DNA of 64,000 bases from Limnoperna fortunei (Eukaryota > Mollusca > Bivalvia > Mytilida > Modiolidae): positions 12,031,547-12,095,546 of the forward strand of contig OX104116.1 in assembly GCA_944474755.1 (NCBI GenBank). The letters are read 5' to 3'. The position numbers and the translations under genes were made by a program. Each line of letters opens with the position of its first letter. Positions within the stretch are counted from its first letter, which is position 1. Of this stretch, positions 40,213 to 52,833 are shown one piece after another. Under the pieces are notes generated by a model, which worked only from the letters and a program-made list of their open reading frames with translations, had not been told where the DNA came from and did not search any database.

Positions 40213-40999
40213 TTGTTTTTGTTCTGTGTTTTGCATTTGGTACGCATTTGTTAATATTGTCAATAAACTTGTTACCAATTATTGTAAATCTTGTATTCAT
40301 TGTTGTTGAACAATACACCATACACCATACACACATTTGCTTTTTAAATAATTATGGAAATATTGTATTTCAAATATGTAATATACAAGTACATGTATAT
40401 TGCTTGTTTGTTTGAACGGGGTGTACGCCACTTTCAGACATTGTTTAGCTATATAATGGCTGCAAGGTAGTATTTTAAGAAGAAGCCGGAGCGAGTTTCC
40501 AGTGAAAACACTCGACCTTCAGCGGGAAAACTGGCAAGCCTTGTCAATTAGGTTTGGAATTAATAACACCTTTCGGAAATGTGGTGGTTGGTAATAATAA
40601 TGGCCATTACTACATTCGTCCAGTATTTTTTTCAGTTACTGAAACATCTTCCCATCTAGTGTTAATCATTTAATCTACTTAATTTTTACTAATTTTAGAC
40701 AACAACAACAAAACTAAATTAAACAACAACATAAAAAAACGAAAAAAAATACAAACAAACAAAAAATCACAATCAAAGACAAAAAACCCTTTTGACCTAT
40801 GTTAACTTGAATGGAGGTTTTCCAATTGACTCGAATTTATATAAAGAAAAATAGCAAAGGAAAGCGACCGAAAAACGAGCAGAAAGTCAAAGGATAATTG
40901 CAAATCCGGATATAGACAAATATATACAGCGCAACACAAAAACACAAAAATAGAAAGAGTGTAACCCGAACCCAATAAAAAAAATGGGTGCACTCAGGT

Positions 41000-42240
41000 G
41001 CTCCGGACGAGTAAGCAATGCCAGCATCTAATTTGACAACCGTCGAGTTACTCATTGTCATCTTTATGAAAAAGTCAAATCTAAGAATAGGAAACACTAC
41101 CTATGACTCAGCGAAAATGTCCGATCGTATTTGAGAGATTGACCATAGAACTTCTGGGAAAATAACATCAATCTAAATTCAATAAACCATTGTTTGAGTA
41201 GTTTAGTAGCCAACAACAATGAGTGGTCTAGAAAATCGGAATACCGTTCGATTTTCTAGCATAACGTATTAGTTGCGAAACACAATACCATGCGCTGGAG
41301 CTGCTAGAATGTTGTTGTCGAAGAACGAGACTACGACAATTGGAAAGTTGAAGTCAACACGTTTGTTTTAGAGTCTATTTCTAATAATAGGTCTAAGTAA
41401 GGGGCTGACCTTAGTGTTTTGGTGGTGCCTTTAATTTCAAGCTCGCTAGGTTAAATTGAATGCAAATAGTCACCAAATTTAGCATTATTGAGAAACAAAA
41501 CATCATCAATATAGCAGAATGTGAAATTAAAGGTCTGGGCCATTGTCTTTTCTCTCTTCTTCAGCAGACCTTTTATGAAATCAGCCTCATAAGAGTACAA
41601 AAACAGGTCTTCGACGAAAGGAGCACAATTAGTACCCATTGGAAAACCAACAGTCTGTTGAAAAACGTGTCCTCCAAACATGACGAATATGTTGTGAATC
41701 AGAAAATCTATTAATGACGAAGTATGTTCTGTCATGGCTGATTACCAGTTATTTATACTGTCTTTTTCCGTTTTTCTTGAAAAGGCAGCCTTTAAAAAGA
41801 TCTTTAAACCCGGTTTTAAGCTGCATATGAGGAATGGCCGTGTAAAGTGTCGAAAATCAAATGTTTAATGCTGTCACATTGGAGAAAGATATCCAGACCT
41901 CAGATGTCTGGATATCTTTTGAATGTTTAATATCCACATTTCATTTATGCCACTCATGGAGAAGAAAGTTTAAATGTATTTGTGAAGCCCCGTTTTTATT
42001 GTTGTTAAAATAGGTTTCAGGAGTTGCGACTGTGTTTTGGTGGAACACTTAGACGATCTTGCTAAGAAACGCTGTTTGTATGGATTTTTGTGAAGTATTG
42101 GTATCCAATACAAAAAGTGGAGATCACAATCTTTGACTTTGAGTTTGAGACCAAAGGATGCCAACACCGATCGATTTGTGATTTTCAAGAATCTCATCTT
42201 TTAAAAGCGTAGTGAATGTGTAAGTATGATCGCCAAGTGA
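41000..42240 (-). pseudogene. Penelope-like reverse transcriptase remnant
   Basis: Read on the minus strand, the order is the fingers segment with ILHKNPYKQRF and SSKCSTK (42110-42020), then FPMGTNCAP and the YIDDVL active site (41650-41480). After frameshifts come LDLLLEIDS (about 41370) and an NNILAAPAHG segment (about 41300). The IPKLHK-type and PMGTNCAP motifs fit an RT group common in bivalves that I assign to Penelope-like elements. Frameshifts and stops break it, and no GIY-YIG nuclease can be seen. Confidence 0.7.
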
Positions 42241-43185
42241 ACTTTCGATGTCTAATTCATTAATTAAACACTCTATAAAGTGAACAATAGTTAGGCACTA
42301 TTTAAGCCAGCGGTGGTATTTTACTTACAAAATAAGTAAATACAGAACCATTCAAATTTATGGGAGTAATAAATGTTTACAACGAAACTACTAAACGCTC
42401 CATTCTGTTAACGACTGTTTAAAAATACAGTACAAAAACAACGTTATATTGCCTGTGCGTTGAAGGATATTTTATTCGGTCATTCACTGTAAAAGAACAA
42501 TAGAATTAACTCAACTAATCTACTGAACTCTTCGCTTCACATGACTTAAACATTCGTAATACTTGTATTGAAACTTGCGATAATCTTTCTTAAATTGATA
42601 TATAACTACATATTTAAACTGAGTTCGAATTTTTGAACTTTGTTAGATCATTGGAAGATTTATGGTTTATATTTTTATGCCAGAAATGCAATTCATCTAT
42701 GAAGGAAGTTATATTTAGGATACTAGTTGAGCCGTTGAAGGTATGTATGGCGAGCAAATATCTACATATACCTTATTGTTATAGATACGTTTAAATACGA
42801 AATTTAATGACGTCGTGTTATTAAAACAGCGTTTTCCGAGTAAATTTACCACATACTTAAACAAAGAATAATCAGAAGTAGGAATAAACGTAAAACTGAA
42901 AAAACGAAAGCAATTGTAAGGTTACACATGTTTTTGGTCATCTATGACAGCAATAACACGTGGGAGTCAAAGTAAAAACACATTATAACGCATGTCTACG
43001 TGTAAATTAAGTGGAATAACACCAGTCTATTTAAAGTTATAACTTCCACTTACTCCTCCTTTTGCTATCCGTACAGTTCATTTGTTAGGTGTAGGAACAC
43101 CAAATACCGGGAACCAGTCCAGAGGTTGCACGTAAATGTAGTACTACTAGTATTCAACGGACCACTTCACTGTTGATCAATTAAG

Positions 43186-43331
43186 AAATAATTCACGGAG
43201 GCTGTGGTTTATCATTGTTTTACCACGGGGTGACCATTTATGTCGTAAATGGTCATCCCGTGGTAAAACAATGTCGTAAATGGTCATCCCGTGGTAAAAC
43301 AATGATAAATCACAGCCTCCGTGAATTATTT
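43186..43331. repeat. 146-bp foldback element with duplicated arm
   Basis: AAATAATTCACGGAGGCTGT at 43186 is inverted at the right end (ACAGCCTCCGTGAATTATTT), with arms running on through ATCATTGTTTTACCACGGG. A 31-bp inner unit containing TCGTAAATGGTCATCCCGTG is present twice in tandem in the right arm. Confidence 0.92.
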
Positions 43332-43714
43332 CTATTCTAATAAGACAATTAGAGTACATTTATAATATTTTCGTACCTATAGAAAACATCATTTCCGCCA
43401 TAAACTAGCTGTTCCGTCAATGTAACACACAATATACTGCAACGGATAATTATAGCGCGTGTCGCTATTTATAAGATTTATACGTCATATGCAATAGCTT
43501 TCCGGTGGGAGTTACAGTTTTGTAATTGGAACAGCCATTTAAAACACGCCCTTCTCAGTGCGTGTTGCTCATAGATAAATCATTTTTTTTCCCACAGTTG
43601 TGGTCTCAAAGCCTTTAAAGAACGTCATATTAGAATATAGAATTTGAACCGTACACGATACCAGAATATTGCTGTTTCATTACCATTATTACCTCAATTA
43701 AATACCATACTGGG

Positions 43715-44105
43715 AGGGTTCCCAGTGATCGACCCACAGAACAGCACAGCGCGTCCCCGGGTGGCGGATAGGGGATACCCTCTTGTTGGGGGTTTGTCAG
43801 GTCATAAAACGGAAACCCTGACCGCGGACCGTAGTGGGTAACGTGTGCCACGCTCCTTGCACTATAAAGACCTCTTTTGTAGATTTCGAAAAAGAGTAGG
43901 CTAATTGTAGCCGCTACAAGAATGCTAAATTTTCCGCCCCTACCCAAAACTCCACAGTGGCAGTCAAAAATTGTATTCACTGTGACTCATCCCACCTCCA
44001 GTTTCCGTTGATTTATTGTTTATTTTAACTTGTTCCCGTCCTGAATATAGCTGAAATACTGCTTGCTGGACGTAAAGCAGACATCCAATCAATCAAACAA
44101 TCAAC
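43715..44105 (+). repeat. SINE family B, copy 1
   Basis: It carries GTAACGTGTGCCACGCTCCT, TGTAGATTTCGAAAAAGAGT, AATTGTAGCCGCTACAAGA, TTCCGTTGATTTATTG, GAATATAGCTGAAATACTGC and a CAATCAATCAAACAATCAAC tail. The middle matches 57165-57470. It is typical of a SINE type widespread in bivalves. Confidence 0.7.
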
Positions 44106-44440
44106 CATTATTGAATCCATTAAGTTGTTCATGGTTTGAATAGTTTTTCGGTATAAAATAAATGTTACATGTCTGACAGGGGGACAGTAAAATTGTCAGA
44201 CATATTATACCTTGAGAAGTGCGTCATTTAAATTTTGAATAAATAATAGGCTTAGCGACCGAACAGAAAAAAAGAGGGGGGGAGGTTTAATTTCAACTCG
44301 ATTTAAATGACAAAATGCAAACTTAATGCTGACACAGAAATCATTATGTCAAACAGCATTAACTAAACTATTCTCTTTCCAGTAAACCATTTTAGAAACG
44401 GAGAAAAAAGTCAGTTTCTGCGGAGGATGGCACTACTTAT

Positions 44441-45100
44441 TGTCTCGCCTGCGACGAAAGTCGCTGGAGGCGAGACATATGTATGGGAATCCGGCGGCGG
44501 CGGCGGCGGCGTAAACACTTGACATCTTGATTCATATATTTGTAAGCCCAAGCCCTAGGTCCATCAAATTTGGTCCAGAGGTAGCTTATGATGAGTACTT
44601 GCCAGTCAGTCACCTGTCACCTGACCTTGACCTCAATTTCACGGTCCAGCGACTACGTTAAAGTTTTTGGGTTACGACAGTTTCTCTGTAACTATGCATG
44701 GTAGGATGACAATATTTGGTGTATAGGTTGCTGATGACTAGTACATGACTGTCTGGTAGGTGTCACCTGACCTTGACCTCAATTTCACGGTCCAGCGACT
44801 ACGTTAAAGTTTTTGAGTTACGATAGTTCCTCTGTAACTACGCATGGTAGGATGACAATATTTGGTTTATAGGTTGCTGATGAATAGTATATGACTATCT
44901 GGTAGGTTCCACCTGACCTTGACCTCAATTTCACGGTCCAGCAACTGCGTAAAAGTTTTGGGTTACGGCTGTTCCCCTGTAACTATGCATGGTATGGTGA
45001 CAATATTTCGTATACAGGCCGCGGCTGATATTTAATGCTATTTACGTAATGCTTATGACGAAATTTATTTTCGTTACTGATGCGGAATGCAGGCGAGACG
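44441..45100. mobile_element. 660-bp element with short TIRs and three 146-bp repeats
   Basis: It begins TGTCTCGCCTGC and ends GCAGGCGAGACG, a 12-bp inverted repeat with one mismatch. The left end is itself a hairpin (44441-44477). A (GGC)n run lies at 44493-44511. Three direct repeats with a 146-bp period begin CACCTGACCTTGACCTC at 44618, 44764 and 44910. It lies about 280 bp upstream of the first MGCG gene. Confidence 0.7.
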
Positions 45101-45383
45101 TTTTTCTGTGTCCACACTTGTTGTTCATTTTATTGCGGATAGTACCTTGGACCGGAAATCAATTCAATGATAAGTTAATCTAGTTTTGGCTTTTGTGATA
45201 TCATTAACTGCATATTTGAATAGCATAAACTATGCACACTCTCGACATTAAAAAGCGGTGCTAATTCTGTCAGTTCATTTCGGGGGAAAACCCGATTATG
45301 TCATAATTTGTTATTATCAACCACAATGCGATATTTTTTTATTTCAAAGCGTGTGAATATTAAGATCATGCATTTATGATGCT

Positions 45384-48300
45384 ATGGGCTGTGGTGAATC
45401 CAAAGCAATAACAGTAAAAAAGACCAGATCATTTAATTATGAGGCCCTTGACAGGGTAAGTGTTATTCAAATATCAGATAAGGCTTTGATATTTCATTAA
45501 AGTAAACAAGGGAATACGTAAACAGAAAACTTAATGAGTTTTGATTTTTTTCACATTAAATTATATAATATTCTTCATTCTATAACAACATCAGATACGA
45601 TTTGATTATCAACAGCAATGTAACGGTTTGCGTCTAAAGGAATTGAAACATTGGTCAAACTTTCGTACCAATGCGCATGTGACACATTGCACATACCAAA
45701 ATTGTGAATCCAAGAGCTAGGGAGACTATAAAATATATCATATACAAATGGAGAATTCGAAAAAATTTTATTGAGTAGTTCGTAAAATTTCTGTTTTTAC
45801 TTTTTTATCAGGCTCTCTATGGTGCAAAAGTAGCGTCGAAATGGGTAAGTATAGGTTTGTCCACTGACCTTTAGATAGGGCAAAGGCCAACACATCGTAT
45901 AGGTTTAATAAAATCATAAAAATAAGGCCTAAACATTAGAAATTATCATAACATGCAAAGATTAGCTCTATAGCACGCTAAATTAATATTTTAAGAAAAA
46001 TCTAGGATTATGATCCACAATCTCTGATTATGGTTAGCTTACCTTATGATAGCCAACCCGGTGAATTGAAGAGAAATAATGTTTCTCTGTAAGCCTTGTT
46101 ACTATAATTGAAAGCACGCGAATAAAGGTTTATGAATGATAAGTTTTATCAAGCCTTTCTATGGAAAGCCGGTTTACTAAGAATTATTACATGAATTCAC
46201 ATACTTATCACCGATCTAAATTTTTTGTTAAAATACAATACGCCGAATTCTTATGAAATTATTCTTGATTCATGTTCACCAGTGTTACTGATAAATAATT
46301 TTAATTTGCTTTGTGAGTTGAAATCTGATTGGTTCACTCAAATCGAGCAACACATATTATACGATATAACTTGTGTGAAAATATGACCTATTCCTACACG
46401 TTATAAGTAAACACACCTAGCTGTTTAGTTTACGGTGAACTTGGTAGATATCAATTAAATATAACAATTAAATTAATAATGCTATGTTTCTGGAATAGAA
46501 TATTGTCGACTGATAAACTCTAAAGTTTATAAACTTATGTTATCTCTATCCAGGGATGGTCATTATGAGTTCTTTTACATTAAGACTATTTCTATTTTTG
46601 ATGAAATTTGAATTAGTTTTATTTTTCAAAACCAAATTATTGTCAATACAACATGGATAAAGACATGTTTGAAACCAGTACTTATTGATAAGTTTTGCGT
46701 AAAGTGGCGGCATAACATAGCTAATTATTCTCGGGGTCAATTTTAAACCATTTTAAGCAAGATTTTTGTCTAGAAAATCATTTACTAAGGTTACCAGTAA
46801 ATTTAAGACAGTTTGTTAGTAGATGGAATAATGTTAGCCGTGAAAATCGTAAGTGTACAAAATGTTTAGGAGAGTATGTAGGCGATGAATTTCATCAGTA
46901 CTTTATTTGTCCTCATACAGAAATCCAGGTTCTTAGATTAAAATATTTACCTAAATATTACCTTAACTATAGCAGTGTTGAAAAAATGGCAGGAATGTTG
47001 TCTATATGTAATGTACGTTTACTCCAAAATGTATCGCTCTTTATTGAAGGTTTATGTAAATAATTTAGTTAAGGTGTCAATCTTCATCTACTATGTTTTT
47101 CTTTTCCTTTCATTGTATTCATTGTTTCTCTGTTGTTAAATTGTATATATGTTGTATTTTTTGCATTTTTGTTTATTAATAAAATCTTGAATCTTGAATA
47201 GTTTAAATTAAATCAAAAGACATATTTCAAATTTCTGAACAGGTTATACGATATAACATGTTTTGGGTCTGTTTACACCATTTATAAACAGATCCATACC
47301 ATGTTATATCGTATAACCTGTTCAGAAATTTGAAGTATTTCTTAAATAATTTTATATTTATTTTACATACGTAAAATCTAAAGAAAAGGGCTGTAGCTGC
47401 GGAAAAGGTAAAGTTTACTAAAGAAGAGGAACGAAAATTTAGTTTCTACAATGGTATGTTTTTTCAAGCTAAAAACGAAAGAAACAGGCTTAGAAACATA
47501 AAAAATAGATCAAAACATGCCGTATCTAGATTAGATTGGTTATCGGAAACCGGCATTATGGTAAATACTCATTCCAAATGCCAGTCCTAACTTTTATGAC
47601 ACATTGAAATAGTGCAAAAATGCCCACGATCCAAATTCACATTAATATCAGCTTAAATCTAATCCATTCCATAAGCCAATTTATTACCATCCACAACAAT
47701 GTTATGTTAACTGCTTGTCGTCTGTTTCTTGCGGAGATGTTTCTACGAGCAGTTCATGCAGGCAAAAATCAAGGAAAATAAGTAACGACAATATCTCTAT
47801 TATTAAATGGCACCACTTATATTCTTAATTTGTAAAATATCCTTTATATCATATGTTTGTACGTTAAATACTAAAGCATTCAAGTATCAAATAATATATA
47901 TTTTTTTCACTATGATGGGCTGTCGTCTGCTCGGTTTGTTTGTATATTGGTTCATAAGCTATAATATTATGGAGTCCAGTTTTACTGGGAGGATGCCGAA
48001 GTACTCACCGACTTCGAACAATCCTCGTTAATTTGGAGTCAAGCACGCCATTTCCTCATTAGGATCGAATACGCAAACTCAATGTTGAAACGCAGGTGAT
48101 CAAAAGGAGATGATTACCCTGACCACTAGGCTAAACTATACATTTATAAAATGGTGAAATAAAAAACCCACAATAGCGCCCATAAAGAAGATACTGTTAC
48201 GTGAAAGAAACACCACAAGAGACGAGTCCATTTATTTTGTATGTTTAAAGCAACATTCTGATTGAGGCCATATCATGTGTGGCAAACATTTATTTTTGCA

Positions 48301-49297
48301 AATGAAATGTTAAGGTTCAACAGTATATTACACAAGTAAAACTCATCATCATATTTTTTTTCTCAGTTGTAAATTGCCTGAATTTATGTCCGACAATCAA
48401 TCTTTTAGCGTTTTTTGTGACATTTTTTGTTTGGAATTAGAAGCAGTACACGGTCGAAAAGGTCACTAAAACGTTTGCACTATACAGTAAGCGGTTACCA
48501 GTAGTTAATAAGTAAGCAGTAAGCAATCACATTGTACTCATCGTATAGTTGGTAGTATATTGTCTTTTATGAAATTTCATAATTTTCTAGAACCTTCTAT
48601 TTCTAACCAAAAAATCATATATAATTTATAAATAATGTCAGAATCAAAAATTATATTAAAAAAGAACATGTGTTGTTACTGAGGCAGGGTTTGAAAAAGA
48701 CATCAAACCTCCCAAATGCAAAGACACTTGTTTATATTGTAAACGTGGATATTGCGCAAAAATAACGAAAGACGTAAACTAGAACCCTAAACAGAGCTAG
48801 GTTTAATAAATATTTCTGTCAACTAAGTAATAATTGATGTGGCAATTTCTCACTTCAATACAGTTAACGTTATGTAGAATTCACGACACCTTGATTATGT
48901 TTACGGAATCAAGGAGCTCCAGAAAACACAAGATTCAGCATACATTTAGTTACATTATCAGAGCTGCCAAATGTATTTTAGTGTTCAAATCCAGACAATA
49001 AATAACTGTTACGTTTTTTAACTTTCACGAATTTAATACAAAGTACGGAAGCCCAAATACGAGATAACGATATAATTTTATTATTATGCTTGTCCACATA
49101 TGGGCTTCCGTAAGAAAATTACCAGTTACGCCAACCGGTAAAAACAAATAATTTTTTAAAAGATTTTTAACTATTGTGGCAACAGTAAAATTAAAAAAAA
49201 ATCTTTTTATACTACTTATGTTTATTTTTCAGAAAAGAATTTAAGAAGAAGTGTTCAAGAAAAAGAAAAAAAACCTTCTTATGGACCATGGAAATAA
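45384..49297 (+). CDS. MGCG microprotein 1: predicted dual-acylated 79-residue protein
   Basis: Four exons are called: 45384-45455, 45812-45844, 47384-47453 and 49233-49297 (stop TAA). Donors are GTAAGT, GTAAGT and GTATGT, all acceptors are AG, and the phases are 0, 0, 1. The 79-residue product starts MGCGESK. Gly2 with Ser6 fits N-myristoylation, and Cys3 would be palmitoylated as in Src-type N-termini. The conserved middle reads ALDR, ALYGAKVASKW. The C-terminal half is rich in Lys and Glu and ends KKPSYGPWK. There is no transmembrane segment or signal peptide. I recognise no family. The start is chosen because of the acylation motif, the identical exon in the paralogue and the absence of an upstream in-frame extension with a splice site. 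Intron 2 holds a LINE 3' end and a hairpin. A role at the inner face of a membrane is inferred only from the motif. Confidence 0.8.
46546..47205 (+). pseudogene. LINE 3' end in intron 2 of MGCG microprotein 1
   Basis: A decayed frame carries KFCVKWRHNIANY and then, in another frame, CTKCLGEYVGDEFHQYFICP (46857-46916), a C-terminal Cys/His motif of a LINE ORF2, ending FIEGLCK at a TAA near 47060. A 3' UTR follows, with AATAAAATCTTGAATCTTGA near 47180 as the terminal repeat. Confidence 0.7.
47222..47338. repeat. 117-bp foldback element just before an exon
   Basis: CAAATTTCTGAACAGGTTAT and the following ACGATATAACATG are inverted at 47281-47338, giving arms of about 54 bp with a loop of only a few bases. 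It ends 45 bp before exon 3 of MGCG microprotein 1 (47384), in the region where branch point and polypyrimidine tract are expected. Confidence 0.92.
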
Positions 49298-49387
49298 GTG
49301 TTTAATTTAATGCACTGGAACCCAAACGAATCAGCTGGAACAAATTTAAACAATAAAATATACTGTATTCCACTATATGCAGGTTCA

Positions 49388-49393
49388 AATAAA
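49388..49393 (+). terminator. Candidate poly(A) signal of MGCG microprotein 1
   Basis: AATAAA lies about 90 bases after the stop codon and before the inverted-repeat element at 49448. Confidence 0.45.
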
Positions 49394-49447
49394 ATATTTT
49401 AATTTTCATTAATTGCATTAATTAGCACATTATTACGAGTCTTATGA

Positions 49448-50120
49448 GGGCCACTTTTTTTTTTTATTGCGTCTTAACACGTTGAAACGAAAAGATTATT
49501 ACGATAACATGCAATACTTATTGCGATTAAACTCAATACTTTTCGTTTACACGCAAACACTATTGCGATTAAAACAAAATATTGCTATATAACGTCTATA
49601 TTTATTTCACTGAAAAATTAAGAAAGGGTGCGTTTTAGAGTGTATTATTTTATTTGCAGCTGTTTGCAGTATGCTTTGCATGTTTTATCCAATTGAAACA
49701 TTTACTGATATGAAATAATAATTTTTGAATAATTTTTGTTATAGAGGATAGAGGCAAATTTGTTGTCTAGACTTGAAAACGAAAATTATGTCATATGCCC
49801 CATCTCATTAAGTCTTCGTTAATACATTCGCTGAATATAAAACTATTGGTTAAAGCAAAGCACTACAGAGTTTTTTGTAATTTAAATTCAACTGAAAAAA
49901 TCTATTAATGTGTCTTATGGTTATTTATTTTGTTTTAAAAAGAGGGTGGACAAATCTGAAAAACAAAATTGCCGCTGTCTCCTACAACACAAATTAACGT
50001 TATTTTATATCAAATATTAAGATAATAATGCAGCTGTTTTATTCGCAAACTTTTCCGTTCAATTGTTTTTGAATAGTGTTTGCGCTAAAAAACGCAATAA
50101 AACTTTTATAAAAGTGGCCC
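49448..50120. mobile_element. 673-bp MITE with GGGCCACTTTT termini
   Basis: GGGCCACTTTT and the adjacent TTTATTGCG block at the left are inverted at the right (CGCAATAAAACTTTTATAAA followed by AGTGGCCC). Inner ATTGCGATTAAA motifs repeat near 49520 and 49565. There is no coding frame, and no convincing target duplication is seen. Confidence 0.75.
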
Positions 50121-51389
50121 GAATAAGCTTCCGAACATAATGGATGTACTAAAAACAACAATCTCTAATTCATTTACCTTTAAAAATACATTATAATAAA
50201 GCTTTAGTTATTTGTAATGCAATTTAATCAATCTTACTTTGATAATTATTTTTACATATATTGTATTCTACCTTTAGTCAGCAAAGAAGATTTAGAGAGC
50301 AGACACAACAACTGACTATTTAAAGAGTAGCAATTATCGAAAAATTTTTCGTCAATAAACATTATACTCGCACACGCTTTAAGTCAATATTAGGAAAATT
50401 TACAAAACACGTTAGAAATGTTGCAATGAAACGGTGAACGTATGAAATTTGGTTACAATGAACAAATGGCGACCATTTTTTAAAAAACTCCGGAACATTC
50501 TTTCGACGCGCATGTGCACATCAGTCATAATAGCAAGTCAACTCAACTTTCAAGAAATTCTAACAAAAAATACTATAGAAGATAAAATATGATAAAATAT
50601 GATAAGGCGTTTCTACGGGACTTAATTAATGTTGGGTTCAAATATCCAACTTTTTAAAATTGTAACTACATTTCATTTGCGACGAAAAGGTAAATACATG
50701 ATATTTTCAAATTCTTATAACATTGAGAACATCCTACAAAAATGAGCCTTGACGACTTTACAACAAAACAACTTTGTTCTAAATCTTAGTAACCATATTA
50801 GATAAGTTGTAACGACAATGTCTCAATACTGGCCTAAGTTAAGGGGTCACAGTTCCATAACAACCAGAATAAGTAACTATTCTAACCTAGTGTAAACAAC
50901 AAACGATTCTGGTTTTGATAACAAAGTCCGTGTTGTTTTTTGCCATTTTTCCAGGACCAACACTCATAAAAAACGCACAGACAATCCTAACTAATATCAT
51001 TTCTATCACAAAATACGCGGACAAAAAGACAAAACATAATAAGTACTGGAGAAGTATATTCAAGCCATGAAAGTCCAAGTTATTCTAAATAAATATTTGT
51101 GTCAGTTTTTGGAAGTCCGTCTGAAGCGTAGATGAAAAAGTAGGAGACAGTCGCTCCATACCAAGTAATACTTTCTTCGTCATCATTGGAAATTTCTTCA
51201 TGTTTACTCCGCATTATCTTTAAGCTATCCTGAGGAACCAGCAAGATTACAAGCAAGGAAACCGGCTGACCAACAACAATCGAGATTCAAAAACAGAACA
51301 AAAAACACACACGCATAACAGAAGCAAACAAAACCATCGTTAAAGTGATAAAAAAGAAAAAAAACGTCGTGGGCTTTTTTTACTAGTTT

Positions 51390-52440
51390 AAACATATTTT
51401 ATTGTAAATTGTACAAAATGGATTGGACACAAGTAAATGCATACCTAGGACGTCCTCTCCGCAATACAGAAATATACATTAAAGCAGAACACAGGGTACA
51501 AGAACGAGCATTAAATAATATTTTGTGGTTAACTCACAAGTTTAGAAGGGGAAAGAAGGGGAAAGTGCTGACTTATGTTGGTCTATCAAAGAAAACAATT
51601 AAGTTGTATCAAATCGTTCGGATCTCTTTATGAAATCAAATACTTCTCTGAATATAAGAATATTTTCATCGTAAGAAAGATTCAAATCTCCATGCGTAAG
51701 TATTGCAACACTTATAGGATTTTGAAGCCAGTTTAATTTATTTACAAGTTGAGCTCTATGATGACGATATAGAAGACACACTAAAAAATAATGATTTGCA
51801 TCTTCTATTGGAAATCCACATCTACAAGAGGGATTTGGTACAAGATTTGCTTTATGCAAGTCGTTGTTTAGAAACGAAGCGGAACATCTTCACTGAGTGA
51901 GAATAATATTAAACTTCCGTGGGCCATAAGAAAAATGTCTTGGCACGTTACCGTTAGTCAATCCTGACGCTTTTAAGGCATTCTTTAACGCTCCTATTGT
52001 CGGGTGAGTTTCGAATAGAAAGGTCAAGATTGTTCCAATGTCTAATAGTATTCGGAATGAAAGAGTTGTTTGTTACTGATAGTCTACAAAAAGGAAGTAC
52101 TATATCTTCACCATTACGTAGAGGATAAGCACTTAGACTTTGAACTTTCGGAGGTATGAGATTATTCAAATAATTAGGAGTCTCATGGTTTTGTATTTTA
52201 TAAAATAAATTAAGACGCCGTTTTAGTCTTCTATCACCTAATGTTTCGCAACCTATTTCATGATACAATATCTCTAGTTTGGTAAACAAAGGCAGTCCAG
52301 TTACAATGTGTAGTTGTTCAAGTTTGGAGACATTGCTTTTTGTATACTGCAATCTCTGCAACACAAAACTTATATGAACATTGGAAGTCAAAATCGTTGG
52401 ATAAAAATTAAAAGGGCAAAAATGTGTTTTCTCAAACAAA
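51390..52440 (-). pseudogene. LINE ORF2 C-terminus and 3' UTR, minus strand
   Basis: Two minus-strand frames cover the end of a LINE ORF2. The first (52439-51954) carries LFYKIQNHETPNYLNNLIP, LRNGEDIVLPFCR and SFIPNTIRHWNNL. After a frameshift, the second (51859-51599) carries PSCRCGFPIEDANHYFLVC, the Cys/His motif near the C-terminus of such ORFs. The 3' UTR continues to an AATAAAATATG near 51395. It lies between the two MGCG genes, so the element landed in their intergenic spacer. Confidence 0.8.
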
Positions 52441-52833
52441 CTTAAATATATCGCGCTTTAAATAAGGTGTTTAGTGTCAGGTGTTAACAAAGACTCGAAT
52501 AATAGGTAGAGACATTGCTTCACTACACTCGACTAACTGACTGAAACACTGTAGTAACTGTTACTCTGTCGAGTGTCTGTATACCCAAACAGCTGTTATG
52601 TATACTGTTGTATTAATAAGCAATATTATTTAATTGTTTTGAATAATACATGTTCAAGTATATTTACTGAACTTACAGGTGAGGATTTTTTATGTTGTAT
52701 TTAATTTTTTTTGTTTATATATATTTTTGTATTTGCAGACATGTTATTTCTGTTACATAAAATAAGTGTTCAATTTCGGTAAAATTTTTGTAGAAATTAT
52801 GTAGAAATATTGACTTATTAAGGATAAAGTGAT

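Larger units (their letters stand above)
38870..40680. repeat. Duplicated noncoding block, copy 2, interrupted
   Basis: This is the second copy of 37960-38720, split by about 900 bp of unrelated DNA (roughly 39115-40015), which contains a hairpin element at 39603. The break falls at the TTTCAG/CTACAG junction in both halves. Confidence 0.55.

Noticed and set aside
40091..40415. Cys/Phe-rich frames suggesting a small secreted protein
   Set aside because: They arise from a TTTG microsatellite within duplicated noncoding DNA.
41887..41920. A short palindrome (AGATATCCAGAC and its inverse)
   Set aside because: It lies within the decayed Penelope-like RT and is too short to stand out in AT-rich DNA.
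51409..51633. A 74-codon plus-strand frame with a basic end
   Set aside because: It is the antisense of the 3' UTR of a minus-strand LINE.
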